A stretch of 64,000 bases of DNA, taken from positions 248,001 through 312,000 of the forward strand of contig JBQNAI010000002.1 of assembly GCA_052170555.1 (NCBI GenBank), read 5' to 3'. How positions within the stretch are numbered: position 1 is the first letter of the stretch; each line of letters begins with the position of its first letter. Source of the DNA: Scybalousia_A sp052170555. GTDB lineage: Bacteria; Bacteroidota; Bacteroidia; Bacteroidales; P3. The notes under the pieces are model-generated. The model was given only the letters and a program-made list of their open reading frames with translations, was not told where the DNA came from and ran no database searches. The position numbers and the translations under genes are program-made. Shown here in pieces: positions 34,886 to 44,006 of the stretch.

Positions 34886-36073
34886 CTATTTATCTAAATA
34901 TTTCAAAGATAGGAAAATTTCACTTTGCATAGCATAAAGTAGAGCATTTTCGTTGGGATTAAATTGGGAGGAATGAAGATTATAAATATTTTCTCCCTCA
35001 ATATGAGTTCCTAATCTAAAATAACATGCAGGGATAATCTGACTAAAATAGGCGAAATCCTCGGCTGTCATTCTCATATCTGCATCTTGTATCATATCTT
35101 TTCCTAATAAATTTTCTAAATTTGTTTGAACAAAGGAGGTAAGTACCGGATTGTTGTAAACAAAAGGGTAACCGCTGTCAATAAATACGTCAGCAGTACA
35201 TCCAAAAGCCATTGCCGTTTGTTGACTTATCTTCTTTATAAGAGCATGACACTGTTGTCGCCAATTTTCATCGAAAGTTCTAATGATACAGTCCATATTT
35301 ACCTCATTAGGTATTATATTTGTCCTTCCTTCTGCAATAAATCTTCCGATAGAAAAAGTTGTTGGCATGATTGGATTTGCATTGCGAGATACAATAGTTT
35401 GTAATGCAGTAACTACATGACAAGCAGCAACTATTGGATCTACATCTAAATGAGGAGTCGCCCCATGTCCTCCTTTGCCGATGATTTTTATGTAAACTTC
35501 ATCTGTGGATGCCATCATTTTACCTTCCCTAATGGCAATATGTCCACAAGGCAATTCAGGTGTACAATGAAAAGCAAGTATCGCTTCAGGTTTTATTCTA
35601 TCAAATAGTCCTGCTTTTATCATGGAGATGGCACCACCGGGGTATTCTTCTTCACTTGGCTGGAATATGAACATAACCCGTCCCTCAAAATTATTTTTTA
35701 ATTCATTTAGTATTTTTATTGTGCCAAGTAAAGCAGACATGTGTAAATCATGTCCACAAGCATGCATAACACCTTTGTTGATACTCTTATATTCTAATGT
35801 TGTTTTCTCCTCTATAGGTAAAGCATCCATATCGGCACGTAACGCAATACAGCATTTTCGAGGATTGTTGCCTTCTATAAATCCATAAATACCATAACCA
35901 TATATATGATTGTCATATTCAATACCCCATTCTTTCAACTTATTGCAAATAAACTTTGAAGTTTCTTTCTCATGCTTGGATAATTCAGGGTATTTGTGTA
36001 AATGCCTCCGATAAGTAACTATCTCATCAAAGTATTTATTGGAAAGCCTTTTGATTTCAGTTTTGTCAATCAT
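34886..36073 (-). CDS. M20-family amidohydrolase (peptidase M20D)
   Basis: A 395-residue zinc amidohydrolase of the hippurate/N-acyl-amino-acid hydrolase type. It has HRHLHKYPELSKHEKETS near residue 22, LRADMDALPIEE near 79, the metal-binding MHACGHDLHMSALLG near 102 with Cys-Gly-His, FQPSEEEYPGGA near 137 with catalytic Glu residues, and a dimerisation domain (IIGKGGHGATPHLDVDPI near 195). The physiological substrate, N-acyl amino acid or an acyl-diaminopimelate, is unknown. It is transcribed away from the two tRNAs that lie just upstream on the same strand. Confidence 0.9.
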   Translation of the reverse strand: MIDKTEIKRLSNKYFDEIVTYRRHLHKYPELSKHEKETSKFICNKLKEWGIEYDNHIYGYGIYGFIEGNNPRKCCIALRADMDALPIEEKTTLEYKSINKGVMHACGHDLHMSALLGTIKILNELKNNFEGRVMFIFQPSEEEYPGGAISMIKAGLFDRIKPEAILAFHCTPELPCGHIAIREGKMMASTDEVYIKIIGKGGHGATPHLDVDPIVAACHVVTALQTIVSRNANPIMPTTFSIGRFIAEGRTNIIPNEVNMDCIIRTFDENWRQQCHALIKKISQQTAMAFGCTADVFIDSGYPFVYNNPVLTSFVQTNLENLLGKDMIQDADMRMTAEDFAYFSQIIPACYFRLGTHIEGENIYNLHSSQFNPNENALLYAMQSEIFLSLKYLDK

Positions 36074-36145
36074 AGAGTTAAGATATTGACTATTATAGAT
36101 ATACCATCATTTTAAAATGATAAGGACTCAATATTCTTGCTTACG

Positions 36146-36218
<73 letters not shown>

Positions 36219-36229
36219 ACTAAAAAAAG

Positions 36230-36302
36230 TGTCCTTGCAGGGACTCGAACCCTGGACCCATTGATTAAGAGTCAATTGCTCTACCAACTGAGCTACAAAG
36301 AC
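36230..36302 (-). tRNA. tRNA-Lys (anticodon CTT)
   Basis: A 73-nt cloverleaf: GTCTTTG acceptor from 36302, anticodon stem ATTGA / TCAAT with loop CTCTTAA, T-loop TTCGAGTC, acceptor CAAGGAC (one wobble pair), discriminator A at 36230. Confidence 0.94.
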
Positions 36303-36326
36303 AGCATTTCTCCGAAATAGAGATTG

Positions 36327-36358
36327 CAAAATTACGAAGTTTTCTTATATTGACCAAA
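36327..36358 (-). promoter_or_regulatory. Promoter of the Lys-Thr tRNA operon
   Basis: Minus-strand TTTG (36358-36355) and TAATTTTG (36334-36327) with 20 bases between, ending 25 bases before tRNA-Lys. Confidence 0.72.
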
Positions 36359-36400
36359 TATTTTTTTATAAAAAATTGTCATAAAATGTAATTAATTATT

Positions 36401-36430
36401 TTTGTGAGTTAATAAAAATGTTTAATTTTG
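36401..36430 (+). promoter_or_regulatory. Promoter of the small membrane protein-dnaG operon
   Basis: TTTG (36401-36404) and TAATTTTG (36423-36430), 18-base spacing; divergent from the tRNA promoter at 36327-36358. Confidence 0.7.
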
Positions 36431-36461
36431 CAAACAGATTTCATTTTATTAAAGAATAGGG

Positions 36462-36665
36462 ATGGAAGAGTTGTTATTGATATTGGGAATTACAGTCAGT
36501 GTGATTGCTCTTTGTGGATTTTTTATGGGGATTAGGGTTTTTTTACAAAGAAATGGTAAGTTTTCCCATACTTGTGCATTTGATTGGGAAAAGGAGAAGT
36601 GTAAAAATTGCAATGGTAACTGTGAGTCCTGCACCGCCAATATAGGGGAAATTACTACAAGGTGA
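36462..36665 (+). CDS. Small membrane protein with Cys-rich tail
   Basis: A 67-residue protein: one N-terminal membrane segment (LLLILGITVSVIALCGFFMG, residues 4-23), a basic stretch, then CAFDWEKEKCKNCNGNCESC with five cysteines in the C-terminal half, four of them as CKNCNGNCESC. Short membrane proteins of this shape are frequent in Bacteroidetes, but no function is known to me. The cysteine cluster could bind zinc or a redox metal. It has its own promoter and precedes dnaG by 45 bases. Confidence 0.65.
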   Translation: MEELLLILGITVSVIALCGFFMGIRVFLQRNGKFSHTCAFDWEKEKCKNCNGNCESCTANIGEITTR

Positions 36666-36710
36666 GAGTAATTATTGTCTTTTTCCCTTTGTCTAAAAAG
36701 TTGTGCAATT

Positions 36711-38756
36711 ATGATTAGTAAAGAGGACATTGATAGAATTATGGATGCCGTTAGGGTAGAGGATGTTGTTGGAGATTTTTTAGAACTTAAAAGGCGTGGT
36801 GTCAACTATATTGCTTGCTGTCCTTTTCACGAAGAAAAGACTCCGTCTTTTAATGTTAACCCTTCTCGTGGTATTTTTAAATGTTTTGGTTGTGGGGAAG
36901 GAGGAGATAGCGTTAGATTTTTAATGAAATATCAGCACTATACATATCCTGAGGCTCTGCACTGGCTTGCAAATAAATACAATATAGAAATTAAAGAGGA
37001 AGAGTTCTCATTAGAAGAGTTACAATCTCGTGATGAAAAAGATAAATTGTATCATATTAATGAACTCGCTTGCCATTATTACCATGATAATTTATACAAC
37101 TCGGAAGAAGGTCAAAGTATAGGTATGTCTTATTTCAGAGAAAGACAGATTACAAGAAAAACTATTGATACTTGGCAACTGGGTTATGCAAAACAACAAG
37201 GTAATGATTTTGTTCAGTACGCTTTAAAAGCTGGATATGATGAGGAATTGTTAATAAAAAGCGGTCTTTGTTTGAAAAGTGAAAAAGATGGTTCTTTTTA
37301 CGATAGGTTTCGTTCACGTGTTACTTTTCCTGTGTATAATATAGGAGGTAGAGTGTTAGGATTTTCTGCTCGTATCCTGAATAAAGATAAAACAAAGGCA
37401 AAATATGTCAATAGTCCCGAAAGTCTTATATATGTAAAGGGTAGAACCCTATTCGGGTTGAATTTTGCGAAGAATGAAATCGCAAAACGTGATATTTGTT
37501 ATTTGGTTGAGGGTAATATAGATGCAATTATGATGAATCAGAATGAGGTTAAAAATGTTGTTGCCTCTTCGGGGACGGCGTTAACGGAGGAACAGATTCG
37601 CATGATTAAACGCTATACCAATAATGTTACTGTTTTGTACGATGGCGATGCGGCTGGTATTCATGCTGCCATACGTGCCACCGATATGTTTTTAAAAGAA
37701 GGTATGCATATCTCCATAGTTTTATTCCCCGATGGAGACGACCCTGATAGTTTTGCACGTAGGCATACTCAAGACGAATTTAAACAGTTTCTAAATAATA
37801 ACGCTCAAAATTTTATTATATATAGAACTAATTTAGCATTAGATAAAGCAAAGGGAGATCCCATAAAAAAAGCTACATTGGTTAAAGATATTATTCATTC
37901 CATATCTTTGATACCTGATTTGATAGAACGCTCCACTTATGTCCAACAATGTTCTACAATTTTGAATATGCGAGAGAATGTTTTGATGGATCAACTCAAT
38001 AGAGAGATAATTCATAATGCATACCTTTCAAATAGACAGACTAAACGAGGGCAACAACAAAAATTTTCTGTAAATACTGAAAATAAAGAGGGACATCAAT
38101 CAATTGATGTCAAGCAAGGTTTTCACAATGTTCAACAAGAATTACCTGACAATTCACTTCATGAAAATGCTGAACAGATCTCGGTAACAGATATCCCCTC
38201 TAAAGAAGAGAATTTGGAAAGGAATTTGTTGAGAATTTTAGTTAATTATACTGGTATGCCGACTAACCAACCTGTATTAGTAAATAACCAATCTGAAATA
38301 CGACAATTTAATGCTGGTGAATATATTCTTTCTGACATTGTTGCAACGGAGATTGTTTTCAAACAACCTCTATACAAACAAATTATTGATAAATATATGG
38401 AAGAGTATCAACAGAATGGTCGTGTTTTATCTATTGGAGATATAATGAGAGAAAACGATGCTGTAGTTAATAATCTTTTAAGTACCTTATTGATGGAATC
38501 CTCCAAAGTTTGTATTTCGGAAAATTGGGTTAAATACGGAATGATTGTCCCTGATGTCAATTCTCAACAAGTGATAGATAATGATATTAAATATACAATA
38601 CTTTCAGTGAAACTCCATAAACTTTCTGTTATGATGGAAGAAATCAAACTCCAAATGAAACAGACTCCAAATGAAGAAACTCTTATAGAAAGATTTTTTG
38701 CTCTTTTAAGTATCAGAAATAGTATTGCGAAGGAATTAAATCGTACGGTATTCTAA
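36711..38756 (+). CDS. dnaG: DNA primase
   Basis: Synthesises RNA primers at the replication fork. The N-terminal CHC2 zinc finger (CCPFHEEKTPSFNV near residue 37, FKCFGCGEGGD near 56), the RNA-polymerase core, the Toprim motifs (YLVEGNIDAIMMNQ near 264 and VLYDGDAAGIHAAIRA near 307) and a divergent C-terminal helicase-interaction region are present in order. The start at 36711 (MISKEDIDRIMDAVRVEDVV) matches the family; an upstream in-frame TTG at 36675 adds a non-conserved leader. At 681 residues it is at the longer end for Bacteroidetes. Confidence 0.95.
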   Translation: MISKEDIDRIMDAVRVEDVVGDFLELKRRGVNYIACCPFHEEKTPSFNVNPSRGIFKCFGCGEGGDSVRFLMKYQHYTYPEALHWLANKYNIEIKEEEFSLEELQSRDEKDKLYHINELACHYYHDNLYNSEEGQSIGMSYFRERQITRKTIDTWQLGYAKQQGNDFVQYALKAGYDEELLIKSGLCLKSEKDGSFYDRFRSRVTFPVYNIGGRVLGFSARILNKDKTKAKYVNSPESLIYVKGRTLFGLNFAKNEIAKRDICYLVEGNIDAIMMNQNEVKNVVASSGTALTEEQIRMIKRYTNNVTVLYDGDAAGIHAAIRATDMFLKEGMHISIVLFPDGDDPDSFARRHTQDEFKQFLNNNAQNFIIYRTNLALDKAKGDPIKKATLVKDIIHSISLIPDLIERSTYVQQCSTILNMRENVLMDQLNREIIHNAYLSNRQTKRGQQQKFSVNTENKEGHQSIDVKQGFHNVQQELPDNSLHENAEQISVTDIPSKEENLERNLLRILVNYTGMPTNQPVLVNNQSEIRQFNAGEYILSDIVATEIVFKQPLYKQIIDKYMEEYQQNGRVLSIGDIMRENDAVVNNLLSTLLMESSKVCISENWVKYGMIVPDVNSQQVIDNDIKYTILSVKLHKLSVMMEEIKLQMKQTPNEETLIERFFALLSIRNSIAKELNRTVF

Positions 38757-38787
38757 CCTTTCTGTTATTTAATGCCTTTAATATTTT

Positions 38788-38816
38788 GAAATATTAAACA
38801 ATATGTTTAGTATTTC
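38788..38816. terminator. Hairpin between convergent dnaG and deaminase genes
   Basis: GAAATATTAAAC (38788-38799) pairs with GTTTAGTATTTC (38805-38816; one wobble) around a five-base loop. It overlaps the last codons of the minus-strand gene. Confidence 0.6.
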
Positions 38817-39826
38817 AATATTTCTTTACTAACAAAATCAACGGTGATACCGGCCTGTTCAAACATTTCTTCACTTTCAGTACCACTATGGTATTTGTGT
38901 AGACAGACTACACGTTTAATTCCGCAGTTTATAATCATCATTGCACAAGTTCTGCAAGGTGTCATTGTGCAATAAAGAGTTGCTCCCTCCAAAGCTATAC
39001 CTTTTTTTGCAGCTTGACATATCGCATTCTGTTCTGCATGAACGGTCCTAACGCAGTGGGTACTTATATCTCCGTCCTCATTAATTGTTTTTTTTAATAG
39101 ATGTCCTATATCATCACAGTGTGGCAATCCTGTAGGCGAACCCACATATCCCGTAACCAATATTTGTCTATCCTTAACTATTACACATCCAGAACGTCCG
39201 CGATTACAAGTTGCTCTTTTTGCGACTGTTTTTACAACTTCAAGGAAGTATTCGTCCCAACTAAGTCGTCTATTTATTGGTAGTCGGTCATAAATTTTTT
39301 CAACTTGTTTACGTAAAAATTCAATATCTCTCCCATTATCCAGAACATAGTCTGCCATCTTCATCACTATTCTTAAATTTTGTTTGTTAGTATCCGAAGA
39401 CTCCATCTCTCTTCTTTCATTATCTACGAAAGTATTGAAATCTACTTTATCGGTTTCACTGTCTCTTAGAATAATTCGTTTATACCTTAATTTTATATCT
39501 GCATCTATACAAAGTAATATAAAATTGCAATTATTTCTTAGATATTCTACCTCTTTAACGTTGCGAATACTCTCAATAACACAATTTTTACCATCTTTGA
39601 GAGCGAGATTCAACAGACCCTTTGCTATAAAGTCTCCACCTTCTTCTTTTCTGATGGCATTAGCTACTTCTGTGAAAGAGTTTCTATTGGGTTCTAACCC
39701 AATTGACTCCACTCTTTTACGTAAATAGTCGCGAGCGGAATAATGCACAAATCCCTTTTCCTTGAAGAAATTTACTACAGTACCTTTTCCTGCACCTAAT
39801 GTACCCGTTATTCCTATAACTAACAT
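38807..39826 (-). CDS. P-loop nucleotide kinase-like / dCMP deaminase fusion
   Basis: A 339-residue two-domain protein. Residues 1-175 form a dephospho-CoA/CMP-kinase-like P-loop domain: GITGTLGAGKGTVVNFF (Walker A, 5-21), SARDYLRKR, CVIESIRNVKEVEYLR near 83. Residues 188-339 form a zinc deaminase: TVHAEQNAICQAA (His-Ala-Glu) near 260 and MTPCRTCAMMI (Pro-Cys-x-x-Cys) near 286, with CNRGRSGCVIVKD before. The deaminase part would make dUMP from dCMP. The overall layout (P-loop domain then dCMP deaminase) resembles the antiphage AvcD/DcdV proteins but is shorter. The start overlaps the purE end by seven bases, suggesting a nucleotide-metabolism operon. Confidence 0.85.
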   Translation of the reverse strand: MLVIGITGTLGAGKGTVVNFFKEKGFVHYSARDYLRKRVESIGLEPNRNSFTEVANAIRKEEGGDFIAKGLLNLALKDGKNCVIESIRNVKEVEYLRNNCNFILLCIDADIKLRYKRIILRDSETDKVDFNTFVDNERREMESSDTNKQNLRIVMKMADYVLDNGRDIEFLRKQVEKIYDRLPINRRLSWDEYFLEVVKTVAKRATCNRGRSGCVIVKDRQILVTGYVGSPTGLPHCDDIGHLLKKTINEDGDISTHCVRTVHAEQNAICQAAKKGIALEGATLYCTMTPCRTCAMMIINCGIKRVVCLHKYHSGTESEEMFEQAGITVDFVSKEILKY

Positions 39827-40326
39827 ACTCTATTTTTAAATTGTTTTGATTTCAATTCCTCATTAGCTTTTATTATTTTGTCTTTTAATGAATTTTTATA
39901 CAATTCCATTTTGTTTTTTATGGTTGAATCAGTTAAAGCTAAGATTTCCATTGCCAATACTGCAGCATTTACACTACCATTCAGTGCAACGGTTGCTACT
40001 GGTATGCCAGGAGGCATCTGAATCATGGAGAGGATAGAGTCCATACCCTCAAGACTACTTTTAATAGGAACTCCTATGACTGGTAATGTAGTTTCGGCGG
40101 CTATAACTCCTGGTAAAGCGGCAGCCATACCTGCTCCTGCTATTATAACTTTAACTCCGCGACTTTGTGCTGACCGTGCAAATTGCATAACCTGTTCTGC
40201 GGTACGGTGTGCCGATAAAGCATTTATTTCAAAAGGAATGTCGTTTTGATCTAATAATGTGGCAGCTTTTTCCATTATCTCATAATCAGAAGTACTGCCC
40301 ATAATTATACTAACAAGAGGTGTCAT
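39820..40326 (-). CDS. purE: N5-carboxyaminoimidazole ribonucleotide mutase
   Basis: Converts N5-CAIR to CAIR in purine synthesis. It has the N-terminal MGSTSDYEIMEKAATLL (residues 9-25), the LSAHRTAEQVMQFARSA segment near 37 with the active-site His, IAGAGMAAALPGVIAAET near 61 and GMDSILSMIQMPPGIPVATV near 93. The length of 168 residues is normal for class I PurE. First gene of a minus-strand pair with the kinase-deaminase fusion. Confidence 0.95.
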   Translation of the reverse strand: MTPLVSIIMGSTSDYEIMEKAATLLDQNDIPFEINALSAHRTAEQVMQFARSAQSRGVKVIIAGAGMAAALPGVIAAETTLPVIGVPIKSSLEGMDSILSMIQMPPGIPVATVALNGSVNAAVLAMEILALTDSTIKNKMELYKNSLKDKIIKANEELKSKQFKNRVC

Positions 40327-40364
40327 ACTTTTATCAAAATTTAAAGTTAAAACATAATATGCTG

Positions 40365-40372
40365 CAAAATTA
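40365..40372 (-). promoter_or_regulatory. -7 element of the purE operon
   Basis: Minus-strand TAATTTTG, 39 bases upstream of the purE ATG. No matching -33 seen. Confidence 0.45.
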
Positions 40373-40559
40373 CAAATACTTTTTGAATTGTTAAAAATAA
40401 AATGCCATTAGAGAACACTAAAGTGAGAGATTAGTGAATTGTTTTCAAAAAAGGATTTTTTCTTTCTTGAAATTATTTTCTTTTTACGCTTTTTGATTTT
40501 ACGCTAATAAATTATAACAAAAAGAATCTTTTAAAATTCGCAGGGAAAGAGAAATTTTG

Positions 40560-40567
40560 TAATTTTG
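40560..40567 (+). promoter_or_regulatory. -7 element of the GNAT gene
   Basis: TAATTTTG on the plus strand, 43 bases before the chosen ATG at 40610; no clear -33 element. Confidence 0.45.
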
Positions 40568-40609
40568 CTGTCAAAATAGATGTTTCTAAAATGCATATCT
40601 ACCAGAACA

Positions 40610-41101
40610 ATGTATCATATTAGACATTCAAACAAAGAAGATATTGATGCTATAATGCATATTCTTGATACGGCACGTTTGATTATGCGTTGTAATGGTA
40701 ATAATACTCAATGGATTAACGGATACCCAGATAAGGATACTATTGTGGAAGACATAAAAAATAGAAATCATTACATTGTTGATTACAATAATATATCTAT
40801 TGCCGTATTTAGTTTTATGAAAGGACCTGATATTACTTACAATCGCATATTTGAAGGTAATTGGTTGGACAAAGATAATAATTATTTTGTAATTCATCGT
40901 GTGGGAAAGTTACCCCAATACACAAATGTGATGAATGAAATTCTCAATTATTGTTTTCAAATTACAAATAACATTAGAATGGATACTCATGAAAACAATC
41001 ATATTATGCAAAAATTGTTAGAAAAATATGGTTTTACATATTGTGGAATCATACGTTTGCTTAATGGAGAAGAAAGACTTGCTTACCAAAGAAAATTGTA
41101 A
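40610..41101 (+). CDS. GNAT-family N-acetyltransferase
   Basis: A 163-residue protein with the GNAT layout: YHIRHSNKEDIDAIMHILDTA at the N-terminus, IAVFSFMKGPD (strand 4), NYFVIHRVGKLPQYTNVMNE near 94 at the acetyl-CoA region, MDTHENNHIMQKLLEKYGFTYCG near 126. Similar proteins in Bacteroidetes start at this Met-Tyr; an in-frame ATG at 40580 adds ten non-conserved residues and sits very near the predicted transcription start, so 40610 is preferred. The substrate is unknown. Confidence 0.82.
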   Translation: MYHIRHSNKEDIDAIMHILDTARLIMRCNGNNTQWINGYPDKDTIVEDIKNRNHYIVDYNNISIAVFSFMKGPDITYNRIFEGNWLDKDNNYFVIHRVGKLPQYTNVMNEILNYCFQITNNIRMDTHENNHIMQKLLEKYGFTYCGIIRLLNGEERLAYQRKL

Positions 41102-41450
41102 TTATTCCATCTCAAAAATTATTTTTTTTACATTGGATATTTTCAATTTTGTATTCGTAAAAGAAAAATTTCTCTTGCGGTCATAGTTTTTTATGTTAAG
41201 ACATAATTATTTTATATAAACTATCACAAAATTCATATCAGAATTTGTTGTAATAAGGATAAGTTAAAGAAATTTGTGTATTAATATTGTAATTTGTATG
41301 TTTTTTCCATTCACTTTAATGAAAAATTTTCCTTGTATTGAGAAAAAGATTTTCAAAAAAAGATTAATCAACCACTTTATTCTATCAGGATGAAAAAATA
41401 ATCTATTGAAAAGGAATTACTGTTCAATTAAGGTTGCACTTGATATTTTT
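41102..41450. other. Convergent intergenic stretch
   Basis: 349 bp of AT-rich DNA between the convergent GNAT and barrel genes. No supported ORF and no strong stem-loop seen. Confidence 0.45.
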
Positions 41451-42719
41451 TCATAAGTTACATCTAACTTTTACCGCATATTGCGGCATATTGTACGGAT
41501 TTTCTTTGCTTAATCTTGTGATAAACTCTATTCCTAAAATTGCAAAAATATGATCGATCCCGATACCAAATTCACAATAAGGCTCTCCCTTCATTGTAAA
41601 TAATGTTTTGATATTGAGAAATTCGTTTGGGCGAAATTTTTTTAAGAAATTTAGGTTATCAAGTATCATTCCTCCGAAATTTATTTGTGTAAATGTCTGT
41701 ATATATTCCTTGAAAATCGTATTATCAGAGGAATAAAGATTGAATCCTAGGGTATTGCTAATGGCGTTTGTCATATAATTAGGAGTAAAATACATATAAC
41801 GATCGCTTTTTCCCACTAATATACCTCCTGTTAGATTGATATCCAAAGTTAGTGGGCTGAAAAGTAAGCGATGTTGTGCTGAGATTTCCATTCTGTGGTA
41901 TTGATTATCTCGTTTGTAAGATTGCATATTATAAGAGTAATTTATATTTAACATGGTGGGCATAGAGTAAAAACGCGAATTGAGAGTATTGAAAAAGTTT
42001 GTATCCTTCCGATTTTCTTGGTAAGAAAACTCTATACCTATGGATTTGTTGGTATAGTTGTATTTATTATCAAGTAATTCCGTTACTATATTGTTGTTAT
42101 AAAGATGGTAAGAATCTATTTTTTGCCAACTGACAAATGGGCGAAAAGCGATAGTAGAGGAGTATTCTTTGATGAAAGAGATTATAAGTTGTTTTTTATT
42201 TGCGAGATAAAATCTATCTGTAAATTTATATGACAGATACGCTGCGTCATAATTATCATAGGAGGGCATATAACTATTATCTTCCCATTTAAAACTTAGT
42301 GTACTACACGGAAAAGAATAGACATCATTAGAATTGCTGGCAAAATTGAATGAAACACCGACTCCATATTTTATTTTTTTGTCTTCTAAACCATATGCTC
42401 CCATTACAGATAAAGCTAAACGATGTTTGAGAAAATTACTGGAGACGAACATTTTGTTATTTGTTTCTGCACTGATACGAATTCGTGTTCCCTCTATGGG
42501 ATTGTAGGAAACCATATTAACAACATTGGTAAGGTTTATTGGTCCTATAGGAATACGATTTTTAACTATGAAAGAAGAAATTTTTTTTGATAAAATAAGA
42601 TTGTCTATATCTGCTTGTTGAGATTGTGTCAGTGGTTGATATTCATATCTTGCCTGAGCGTATGAATAAATAGAAAATAGAGTGAAAACAATAATAATGA
42701 TTATTATCTTTTTATCCAT
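41451..42719 (-). CDS. Outer-membrane beta-barrel protein (similar to the barrel half of DUF5686)
   Basis: A 422-residue exported protein with a signal peptide (IIIIIIVFTLFSIYSYAQA) and many amphipathic strands. The sequence NPIEGTRIRISAETNNK near residue 72 and VMGAYGLEDKKIKYGVGVSF near 106 resemble the C-terminal barrel of DUF5686 proteins, but the carboxypeptidase-like N-terminal part of those is missing. The C-terminal part GIGIDHIFAILGIEFITRL is likewise typical. The start overlaps the flippase gene by 16 bases. Function is not known; association with a flippase hints at surface polysaccharide export, but that is speculative. Confidence 0.72.
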   Translation of the reverse strand: MDKKIIIIIIVFTLFSIYSYAQARYEYQPLTQSQQADIDNLILSKKISSFIVKNRIPIGPINLTNVVNMVSYNPIEGTRIRISAETNNKMFVSSNFLKHRLALSVMGAYGLEDKKIKYGVGVSFNFASNSNDVYSFPCSTLSFKWEDNSYMPSYDNYDAAYLSYKFTDRFYLANKKQLIISFIKEYSSTIAFRPFVSWQKIDSYHLYNNNIVTELLDNKYNYTNKSIGIEFSYQENRKDTNFFNTLNSRFYSMPTMLNINYSYNMQSYKRDNQYHRMEISAQHRLLFSPLTLDINLTGGILVGKSDRYMYFTPNYMTNAISNTLGFNLYSSDNTIFKEYIQTFTQINFGGMILDNLNFLKKFRPNEFLNIKTLFTMKGEPYCEFGIGIDHIFAILGIEFITRLSKENPYNMPQYAVKVRCNL

Positions 42720-43933
42720 TTCAAAAAATAAACAAACTCAATTAAAAATCCTGTTGTATATGCAGCAACAGCTGTTATTGCAGCTCCTGTTATATTATAT
42801 AAGGGTATTAGAATATACCCACAAATAAAACTGATTGCGAGAGAACATACTGATGCTGATGCGGTGATAGAAAAATTTCCTCGTGAAGCGAAGTATTGTG
42901 TTATGTTGCTTGTAGAACTTAATAGTAATATTCCTATGGCAAGTATTCGTATATACCAACCGACATGTTCGAACCCTTGACCGAACAGAAAAACCCAGAA
43001 GTTTTTAGGTAACGAACAGACGACTGACAATCCTATTGCCGTAACAACTACGTTAACTGTTGTCATTTTTATTGTAAGTTCTTTTGCTTCTTTGTTACTC
43101 TGTGTATTGGATAGAGAGGAGTATTGAACAAGAGCCAAAGAAGTTCCAAACAGCAGAATAGCCTCACTAATAGATGTTGCATTGGAATATATTCCATTGA
43201 ATGCTTCTCCCTTTTTACCGAAAAATAGAATCATAAGCATTAAAGATATTCTATAAACCATTGTCTGTGCTATACCTCCTACTTGTCTGATAGCTCCCAA
43301 ACGGAAAAGAGTTTTAGTGTTCTCTATGAATTCTGATTTTTTTAGTAAATACAATTGTTTATATTCTCTTTTTAAGATAAGTATTCCATAAAAAAAACTC
43401 AAAATATAAGCTATCCATAAAGAGAATACATATTGTCCGATAGTATTGAAACGATTAAGTAGCCACATTCCTACTATAAGAACGACGTTTGTTAATGGGT
43501 ATACCAATTTTAAGTTATTTGCCTGAATAACTTTTTGCTTACCCAAAAGGAAGTAGTAATTTATCTCCGTTATGGAAGCAAGTACCGAAATTCCTATGGT
43601 TTGTTGAAAATATTTTTGTGTATCTATCGTACCGGCAAAAGTACCTAACAATCCCAATTGGCAGATAAGAGAGATAACTCCGGCACACAGAAAGGTCCAT
43701 AATAGAGAGGGGATAAGGAGTTCTGAAAATTTTTTACGTGGAGCAAGATACACCAACGTGGAGTTTCCCATAAGAGTAAAAATAAGCATAATAATATTGA
43801 TATTGAAAGCTATCACTGCTTGTTGTCCTTTGCCTGCTGTTCCTAGTAGATGCGAAACTAAAATAATTATTGCAAAGCCTGATGCAGCTGTGAAAAATTT
43901 CATAAACAATGTGTTCAATATCTTTTTAAACAT
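42704..43933 (-). CDS. Polysaccharide flippase-like membrane protein (MOP superfamily)
   Basis: A 409-residue membrane protein with about twelve hydrophobic segments; FKKILNTLFMKFFTAASGFA at the start and HLLGTAGKGQQAVIAFNI near 27 are typical of the PST/Wzx branch. A longer in-frame start at 44005 would overlap the promoter and is rejected; ATG 43933 starts the conserved region. It is divergently transcribed from lipB with a shared promoter region, and the barrel gene overlaps its end. A second polysaccharide export system, separate from the 2-16 kb locus, is suggested. Confidence 0.85.
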   Translation of the reverse strand: MFKKILNTLFMKFFTAASGFAIIILVSHLLGTAGKGQQAVIAFNINIIMLIFTLMGNSTLVYLAPRKKFSELLIPSLLWTFLCAGVISLICQLGLLGTFAGTIDTQKYFQQTIGISVLASITEINYYFLLGKQKVIQANNLKLVYPLTNVVLIVGMWLLNRFNTIGQYVFSLWIAYILSFFYGILILKREYKQLYLLKKSEFIENTKTLFRLGAIRQVGGIAQTMVYRISLMLMILFFGKKGEAFNGIYSNATSISEAILLFGTSLALVQYSSLSNTQSNKEAKELTIKMTTVNVVVTAIGLSVVCSLPKNFWVFLFGQGFEHVGWYIRILAIGILLLSSTSNITQYFASRGNFSITASASVCSLAISFICGYILIPLYNITGAAITAVAAYTTGFLIEFVYFLKWIKR

Positions 43934-43950
43934 AGGAATTGCTATTATGG

Positions 43951-43987
43951 TTTGCAAAGATACTGTTTTTTTACGTATTTTTGCAAA
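43951..43987. promoter_or_regulatory. Overlapping divergent promoters for flippase and lipB
   Basis: Plus strand: TTTG 43951-43954 and TATTTTTG 43976-43983 (21-base gap) for lipB. Minus strand: TTTG 43987-43984 and TATCTTTG 43962-43955 (21-base gap) for the flippase. Each end is a TTTGCAAA palindrome that serves as -33 on one strand and end of -7 on the other, so the two promoters occupy the same 37 bases. Confidence 0.65.
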
Positions 43988-44006
43988 ATCGTAATGAGCA
44001 AACACT

